Of a DNA stretch of 64,000 nucleotides, positions 57,617 through 64,000 are shown in pieces. The notes beneath the pieces are model-generated. The model was not told the DNA's origin, did no database searches, and saw only the letters and a program-made list of their open reading frames with translations. The translations under genes and the position numbers were made by a program. Numbering within the stretch: the stretch's first letter is position 1; every line of letters begins with the position of its first letter. The DNA comes from Amylostereum areolatum. Taxonomy: Eukaryota > Basidiomycota > Agaricomycetes > Russulales > Stereaceae. Location of the stretch: contig SAXG01000027.1 of assembly GCA_012932865.1 (NCBI GenBank), forward strand, positions 186,001 through 250,000, in the 5' to 3' direction.

Positions 57617-59095
57617 ATGGAATCACACGCGCTTCACAAGAGCGGCAACTCGGGTATGAACCGCCTCTCTTTCTCCGCAGTCGCGTCTGATAAACTGTAC
57701 TGTGCCATGCTGTTTGTGACTACCAACCTACCAAACAGCGATCAAGCGTATCATGCAGGAGGCTCGCGAGCTCGCCGAGGACCCCTGCACCGATTACTCT
57801 GCTGCACCCCGCGAGGCATGTACCGCTTCGGACTTTACTCTTCGTTCCTCTAATCCCAGCCGGATGGCCTGTTCGATTCCCACAGGACAACCTCTTCGTA
57901 CGTCCGTCGTGCGCGCTCCCTTTGACGCTCAGCGCTCACCGTACACGCACGATCAGGAATGGCACTGCACCATTCGTGGGCCGGCCGACACCGATTTCGA
58001 AGGAGGCTTGTACCACTTCCGCCTCACGCTCCCGCCCCAATACCCTTTCCGCCCGCCGAGCATCATGATGCTAACCCCCAACGGCCGTTTCGAGCTCAAC
58101 ACGAACGTGCGTATCCTTCCCGATGCCCGTTTCGTGACAAGGTCTGACACGGGATGCGACAGATTTGCATTAGTTTCACGAACTGTACGTATCGCCCATT
58201 CCTCGGACCGAGCGCGCGCGCCCCTTCGTCTTCTTCGCTGAATGCTTGCATGCACGCGCACACGCACACGCTCACACACACTCTCTCCCAGATCACGAAG
58301 AGCTGTGGCAACCCGCATGGGGCGTACGGACCGGTGAGCAAACCCTTTGCGATCCTCCCTCCGCCTCTACCCCGCATTCGTGTCCGGCCGTCCTGCAGTT
58401 CTCGAGTTCCCGGACTGACGAACGGCACCCGATCCGCATTGCTATCAGCCATCATCGGTCTCCAGGGCTTGTTCCCGCTCAAAGGCCAGGAAGCTGTCGG
58501 CATCGGCTCCCTCGAGCAGCCCCCCGCCGAACGTAGACGTCTGGCCAAGCTGTGAGTAATGGTACCCTCGCCCCCCCTTTCGTCCCTGGTGACCGTCCCG
58601 CTTGATGTTCTCGATCTACGGGTGCTGATCCTCGCTGCCTCCCACCGCGTTCATCAAACCAGTTCGCGCGAGTGGGTGTGCCCAGGCTGCAGCCGGTCGA
58701 ACGTGGAGAATCTACCGGATCCCGCGCCCCCCAGCCCGCCCGTCGCGACGGTGCCCGTACCGCCTGCTGCGTTGGCGGCGGCGGCGGAAGCGAGGGCGAA
58801 GAAGATGCGGACTGGGGTAGCGGGGATACGACCGAGTGCAGAGATGACGGCTCGAGTGGTCGCCGCGCCCGCCAGTGCCACGATGTCAACACCTGTGCGC
58901 CCCGCAACGAACGCGACGGCAGCAACAGCAGCGACGACTTCGACTCCACAACACGCCGCGGAGGAAGCGGCGCAGGCTGTACCTGTGCACGGAGGGAGGA
59001 CGCAAGAGTCGGCGCGCCCGCCTATGGTGTTGGACACGCTGATATGCGTCTTGCTCGTGCTCGTGTTTGCGCTGATATGCAGACGCGTGTTTTGA
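57617..59095 (+). CDS. UBC6: Ubiquitin-conjugating enzyme E2, UBC6/UBE2J type
   Basis: Tail-anchored ER E2 of the ERAD pathway. Landmarks: AIKRIMQEARELAEDPCTDY, EWHCTIRGPADTDFEGGLYH, FRLTLPPQYPFRPPSIMML, TPNGRFELNTNICISF with the catalytic Cys, YHEELWQPAWGVRTA, and GSLEQPPAERRRLAK. A CxxC-type segment (WVCPGCSRSN), an Ala/Thr-rich linker and a C-terminal membrane helix (LDTLICVLLVLVFALICRRVF, split here as LDTLICVLLV plus LVFALICRRVF) complete it. One intron (57816-57885) starts with GC instead of GT and is followed by a 12 nt exon (57886-57897). Frame is clean throughout. Confidence 0.93.
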
Positions 59096-59680
59096 GAGAG
59101 GGGGGGGGAGAGCAGGGGGTCCGAGGATATGCGTATAGAGGGCTTACGCGGACTCGGATTCGGGGAGAGATGAGTATAGGCGAGGATGTCTAGGTTTGGA
59201 CTCTATTTATTTTCGATGGATACCGACGGGGATTCTGTGTACGTGGACGAATGTAACAGGAAGACTTTGGGAAGTGAAGAAGAAGGACCCTTGTCGTTGG
59301 GATGATAAGTCCATAGAGGAGGATGAGCGGAGGAGAGGTTTGATTATATTTAATAACGATCGAGATCCGCCAGAGCAGATCCGAAGGCATGGTTCCGATC
59401 GAGGGTTCAAAAGGATTACAAGTCGAGCTAGAACCGAATCGTAGGCTATCGTAGCGGGACTACACTCCGCAGCGGATCTCAAATCCCTCTCACCCTTTTT
59501 TCTCTCTTCCTCTAAATACCCTTCTCCGCTCTCTCCTCCTCCTCCTCCACATCCTCCACGACCTCGACGACGACGACGACGACGACGACCACCACCACCA
59601 CCACAACCACGACGACGACGACGACGACGACCACCACAACCACAACCACGACGACGACGACGACGACCACCACCACCACA
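59096..59680. repeat. Intergenic region ending in a GAC/ACC trinucleotide tract
   Basis: From about 59556 to 59680 the + strand is nearly pure GAC/ACC/AAC triplets, running directly up to an ATG at 59681. The part before is 3' flank of UBC6. Confidence 0.75.
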
Positions 59681-60208
59681 ATGTACCGCGGTCCAATGCC
59701 TTCCGCAACTCTCCCCTCCCGCCGCCCCGCCGCCTCTCGCCCCCAACTTCACAGAGCCAACAGTTCAAAGTACCTCCTCCGCATCAAGACGCCAGAGGTT
59801 CCCGTACCGCCCTCCCTCGCCCATAACCCCCTCTTCCAATCCCCAGAAAGCATCTTCCGCCGCACTCACATCCCCATACGCACACCCACCCAGCACGACG
59901 AAGACTGGCTCGGGGACACCGTTCCCCTCTCCTCCCGCCCAGGCGCCGCCAAGGGCCGTCTCCGACGCCGCGCTACAGTCTCCTCTCCCGACTCTCGCTC
60001 CCGCACAGAGTGTTCGCGTCACGCCGCACCCTGCTTCTGCGCCCCCCGCTCTCCCCCGCTCGTCCACTGGCGCCGCGCGCCCCTCAAGTCCTCCTGGTCC
60101 GATTCCCACGTACGCACCATGGCGGACATCGCGAGGGAGAAAGACAGGGACAGGATCCATCTGCAGATCGAGATGGAGAGGGGGAAGACGTTCGCTGCGC
60201 GGGCGTGA
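59681..60208 (+). CDS. Hypothetical protein
   Basis: Single-exon frame from ATG 59681 (MYRGPMPSATLPSRR) to TGA at 60208, 175 residues. The first 110 residues look coding (SSKYLLRIKTPEVPVPPS, TQHDEDWLGDTVPLSSRP) and the end is charged and helical (ADIAREKDRDRIHLQIEM). Between them another frame is equally open and Pro/Ala-rich, so the middle may be in a different frame or spliced. No family recognised. Confidence 0.45.
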   Translation: MYRGPMPSATLPSRRPAASRPQLHRANSSKYLLRIKTPEVPVPPSLAHNPLFQSPESIFRRTHIPIRTPTQHDEDWLGDTVPLSSRPGAAKGRLRRRATVSSPDSRSRTECSRHAAPCFCAPRSPPLVHWRRAPLKSSWSDSHVRTMADIAREKDRDRIHLQIEMERGKTFAARA

Positions 60209-61498
60209 GCGCGACCCCGGGTCGAGGGCACGGTCGGGAGCGTATCCTCGATCCCTCCTCCCCCGGTGGACGGTCGCAAGCACAGCTGCCTCTCGTCTAT
60301 CGTCGCTCTCTCCCCCGCAAACAGCGCGTCCACACCCCTTCCAGCCCTCCCCTCCATATCCCCTTCGATCGGCCGTTATCCTATCATCCCGGCGTCCTCC
60401 CCCCCCGCGCGCTAGCCGCGTACCACGCGCCGGGCCATCTATTCCATTTCACCCATCGCCAAGTGCGAGAGGTGAAAGGAGGGGGGAGGGTGCACAACAC
60501 GTAACGGAACGCATGCTCGGCGTCTCGTGCGGCCATCCACGTTTAGATCTCGACTACGGTCGTCCGTGTGTGCCAACTCCCCGGGGCGAGGAGGCGATAT
60601 TGGTATGGAGGGGGGGAAGCAGAGGCTTCGGGCTTTTCAGTTACGGTTTGTCTTTCCGTGGGTTCTATCGGGTTTGTTTTGTCTTGGGACGTTCGTTTTG
60701 GGCAGGGTATTACGGCCTCGAGGGCCATTTCTTTTTCGCGCTTCAAGTTGGGTTCCGGTTTACGGTCGCGAGGTTCATTTTGGGTTTTGATTTAGCATCC
60801 TACCCCCATCCATCCATCCGTCCTTCTTTCCTTCCGATCATCTCGCCGTCTTATGTCCTAACGTTCCACACATTCCACTGGCACTTTTCCCTTCTCAGCC
60901 TCGTGCATACATGTATATCCTCCTCCTCCTCCCCATCACCCCCTTCCGTTCGCTTCGTGTCGTCTTTCTGCCGAAGAAAGTACTGTATTCGCACCTTACT
61001 TCCCTCGCATCGCATCGTCTTCCATCCCTTTCCCTCTTTTCGCATTCCCCACCGCATCCGCACACGTACCACATCCACATGCATCTTTCTCGGCCTCCAC
61101 ACGTCTGTATCCACACCATCACCTATGTACCTCCCCCATCCTCATGCACCGTCCGTTACCTCGAGTAAGCTCATCCCCCTCCTCTTCACACACACACCAC
61201 ACACATACACGCATTGTTCATGTCTTGACCACTATGATTATTCATCTTATACGGGAGGATCTGTGCTTCCAACCGACCATCGGGGCAGGAGAATCACACT
61301 CATACCTGTAAGTAGCCCTTCGGGTGGCGACGACGATCCAGTGAAAGTCCAGAGCACGTCCAGAGCACCCGCAAGGCGCAAACTCATCAATAATCGACCG
61401 TTACGGTACACACACCAAGCACAACATACACGACAGGCCGCGCCTCCAAGGGAAAAAAAGTGCCCCACACAACACACACACCCACGAGAAAGTCGCGC
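60209..61498. other. Intergenic region, pyrimidine-rich
   Basis: Between convergent genes. Long open frames here are due to C/T-rich composition, with CA-rich patches at 61185-61215. No supported gene. Confidence 0.45.
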
Positions 61499-64000
61499 CT
61501 ACTTCTTCGCCTTCGGATCGCGCACGGTGAGCACGAGCACGTCCTCGTCCTCGAGGTTGTAGCTCGCGAGCGTGTTCTGGTTCGCGAGCATCTTGCCCAC
61601 GTACGAGAACCGGATCTTCGACGCCGACAGCGCCGAGCCCGTCGCCTGGATCACGCGGTCGCGCAGCGTCGACAGCAGCAGGTTCAGAGGCAGCTCCGGG
61701 ATCGTCACCACCGACCCGTCCAGCTTGTGTTCCGGCTTCGTTGCGTCGTTCGGGAGCTGAACTTGCAGCGAGATCGGGTGCTAGGGAACCCAGGGGGGAA
61801 GAGGCGTTCCGGCGTTGGTGAGTAATGGTGAAGGACGAGACTCAAGGGGGGGAGGGGGGTGCTTACGGGGTGCATGCTGATCCAGTCTTGCTCGGGGTAG
61901 TATTGCCCCCCGGGCAGCTTCGCCACGCGCTGGCGCTTCGCGGGGGGCATATCCTCACCGGACCCTTCCATCTCCTCCGCGGAGCGTACCATCCCTGCGC
62001 CGACCGCTCCAGGAGTGGCCCCGACGGCGGCACCAGGCGGGCTGAAGGCGGGGCGCATCCCCGCCGGGGGCGGTTGGTACCCGAACGGCTGGGCCGCGTC
62101 GAGGCCTTGGTAGTGCAGAGGCGGGAGCATGACCGGTGCGGGTTGCGTCGGGTACAGCGAGGCGGGTTGGGGTCCGGAGGACACCGTCGCGGCGGAGTAG
62201 CTCGGTTCGGAGGGCGCGCCGATGGGTTTGGCGGGGATGGGCAGCGCGGCGGGGGTCATCGGTGGTGGTACAGCCGCGGGGCCGATCCCTGGACCGATCG
62301 CGTTCGCCTCTTGTCTGGCAAAGGGGAGGACCCGAGGGGGTTAGTGAGTGGATGAAGGGGGAGGGGGACGACAGCACGTACGGCCCGAGACCCTTGGCGC
62401 GGTGGATGGCCGCGATCTGCTCGTCGAAGTTGACGTTGGTCGAGTACTTGTCGAGCGTGCCGGCCTTGGACGCGGTGTGTCCGTCCCACACGCCCTTCTC
62501 GCGCTCCTTCCGGCGCTCGCGCTCGGCCTCTTCCTCGATCTTGCGCCGCTCCTCGTCCGCCTCGGCGCCGAAGATGTCCACGCGCGTGCGCGCGAGGTTT
62601 TTGAGCGAGGACACGACGTTCGCGCCGCGTTGGAGTTCGGAGGCCTGCGCTTTGCGCGCCTCGAGCGCGTCGCGCTGGGATTTCCATTTGGGGTCGAGCA
62701 GCTCGATGCGCATGTGCTCCTGCAGCTCGTTGACCGCGATTTGCTGCCCGCAGATGCTGCACGTCGTCATCGCCACCTTGCCCTTTGCGCCAACTGGGAA
62801 CAGAGAATTTGGACGTCAGCAAGGGTATGTGGAGAGGTATGCGGTCCCACGTACGTTTTGGCACATAATCCGTTCTGATTTTCATGGACCCTCCCGACTC
62901 CATCGAGTTGGCCTGGAATGGCGCGCGCTCGCTCGAGCTCCCGTCTCCTCTCCTCATCGTCCTTCCTCTTCCGCTCACTCGCGACATCCTCTTCCCCGTC
63001 GCTCTCCTCCATCGCGTCCTCATCAGCCGTCCGCCGTACCCACGTTCCCGACTGCCGCCGCTGCCTCGGCCTCCGCAGCGGCCTGACGTGCTCTGTGAGC
63101 TTCCACGTCTTCCGCCGTCGTCTCCATGATCATAGCGGCCATGCGCTTCTGAGCCAAGGTCATGCTTTCGACTTCTTGAACGCTCATGGGTGGGGGCAGT
63201 TCCGAAGCCGCGTCGGCAGCCGTGAACTCAATGGTCTGCACGATGGCATAGTCATGCCAGTCAATCTCGGCGAACGCAACTAGGGAGCAGACGTGTGAGT
63301 CGGTCAGGTGTTTTTTTGGGAGGAAGGCATGGAAGACGCACTTCGTTCGGCTTCCTGGTCATCGTGCCGTTGTTTTTCCCGCTCTCGCTTCTTCTGTTCC
63401 CACTTCGCGTGACTCCGCGCCTTCTCCAACAATCGCCACTTTGCGCCCTCCTGTGTGCGCTCCTTGAGCTGTTCCAAGGTCTTCGCGGTCGGCACGAGCA
63501 CCTTGGAGTACTGCTCCACCAGTTGGTTGAAGTAGCCGAAGAGCGAATGCGTGGGCTTGAGGAAGTCGAATTGATAGTTTCGAGCCTCCTTCTGGGCAAG
63601 AGCGGAGATGAAGGGGCGGCCGCGCTGGGCGGTGAAGAGGGCAGTGAGCTTCATGATGTCCCTAGAAGAAGAGTGCATTGAGTAGCGCGCGACATTGGAT
63701 GGAAGGCCACACACAGATCGACCGCGCTGATATTGGGCAGGTCCAAGATAAAGTCAGCAGGTGGCGGCTCCTTGCCTATGTCTTCCTCCACCTTCTTCGT
63801 TTCAGGTTGTTCTTGGGGCGTGCCCTCTTTTTCGTGCGTCAGTTCATCGTCCAGTTCTCCCCGCGCGAACTTGTCTATCCGGTGCCTGTAGTAAGCATGA
63901 TAAGGGTCCGCGGGGTTGAGGAACGAGAACTTGGGGTCCGAACGCTGGCTCTCGCGAATTCTGTCCTCCAATTGCGGAGGGTTGGCAGAGCGGGCAACGA
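61499..64000 (-). CDS. SF3A1: Splicing factor 3A subunit 1 (SF3A1/Prp21), 5' end outside window, two frame breaks
   Basis: U2 snRNP component needed for prespliceosome assembly. In order from the upstream edge: a SWAP/SURP segment (FSFLNPADPYHAYYRHRIDK), the second SURP (DIMKLTALFTAQRGRPFISA, then LAQKEARNYQFDFLKPTHSL), the linker with EIDWHDYAIVQTIEF and LPPPMS, a charged helical region, AMTTCSICGQQIAVNELQEH, a Pro-rich stretch, and a C-terminal ubiquitin-like domain (LDGSVVTIPELPLNLLLSTL... ending RDPKAKK). One skipped base is needed at 63028 (GTAD/ADEDAMEES) and 62916 (ARAI/QANSMESGG). All other joins keep frame. A core, normally single-copy splicing gene should not be broken. Confidence 0.92.

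Noticed and set aside
63015..63045. A 25 nt GT-AG intron explaining the SF3A1 break at 63028
   Set aside because: GTGGGT...GATGAG would restore frame, but it is far shorter than the 45-90 nt introns here and would delete residues that fit the acidic linker.
1..64000. CRISPR arrays, tRNA/rRNA genes, complete transposons
   Set aside because: No regularly spaced direct repeats, no tRNA A/B-box pair with cloverleaf, no transposase, integrase or reverse-transcriptase motifs were seen.

Overview
This is a gene-dense window from a filamentous basidiomycete, most likely an Agaricomycete. Nearly every gene is broken by 45-90 nt GT-AG introns (several with CTNAC-like branch sites), tiny exons are common, coding sequence is GC-rich at third positions, and the gene set is fungal (P450, NCS1 and DHA1 permeases, Met30-like F-box protein, Cx9C mitochondrial proteins). 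I saw no tRNA, rRNA, CRISPR or recognisable transposon. All gene models were spliced by eye.

Layout: 0-4 kb, 5' part of CCT1 (-), a TPR-like hypothetical (+), hypothetical(s) (-) and CMC4 (-). 4-7.2 kb, a 13-exon P450 (-). 8-9.4 kb, a C2H2-type factor with an unsettled reading frame. 11.5-16.2 kb, a Met30/SCON-2-like F-box WD40 protein (-) and GSK-3 (-). 17.6-22.9 kb, a divergent transporter pair, NCS1 permease (-) and DHA1 MFS permease (+). 23-26.1 kb, a hypothetical (+) and a small multi-pass membrane protein (-). 26.3-30.8 kb, GH63 glucosidase I (-) and a secreted Cys-containing protein (-). 31.6-33.2 kb, QCR7 (-) and NDK (+), head to head. 34-39.8 kb, an EST1/SMG6-like PIN protein (-) and a short-chain dehydrogenase (-). 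39.8-42.6 kb, no supported gene. 42.6-49.4 kb, an NTF2/SnoaL-like protein (-), STRAP (-) and a sulfate permease (+). 50-54.6 kb, a membrane-anchored kinase-like protein (+) and an orphan locus with a tandemly duplicated exon-like block. 55.4-59.1 kb, TACO1/YebC (+), mitoribosomal MRP10 (-) and UBC6-type E2 (+). 61.5-64 kb, SF3A1 (-, 5' end outside the window).

Themes: mitochondrial function recurs (CMC4, QCR7, MRP10, TACO1), and the sulfur repressor candidate (Met30) lies 33 kb from a sulfate permease. The most striking signal is that eight otherwise well conserved genes contain 21 places where the conserved protein continues only if one base is skipped. Every event is in the same (+1) direction, and no -1 event was seen in a confidently alignable gene. 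They hit essential housekeeping genes (SF3A1, STRAP, GLS1, TACO1) while other long genes (Met30, SMG6, GSK-3, P450) are clean. Residual single-base insertions in the assembly are the leading explanation, but the one-sidedness and clustering deserve a direct check.
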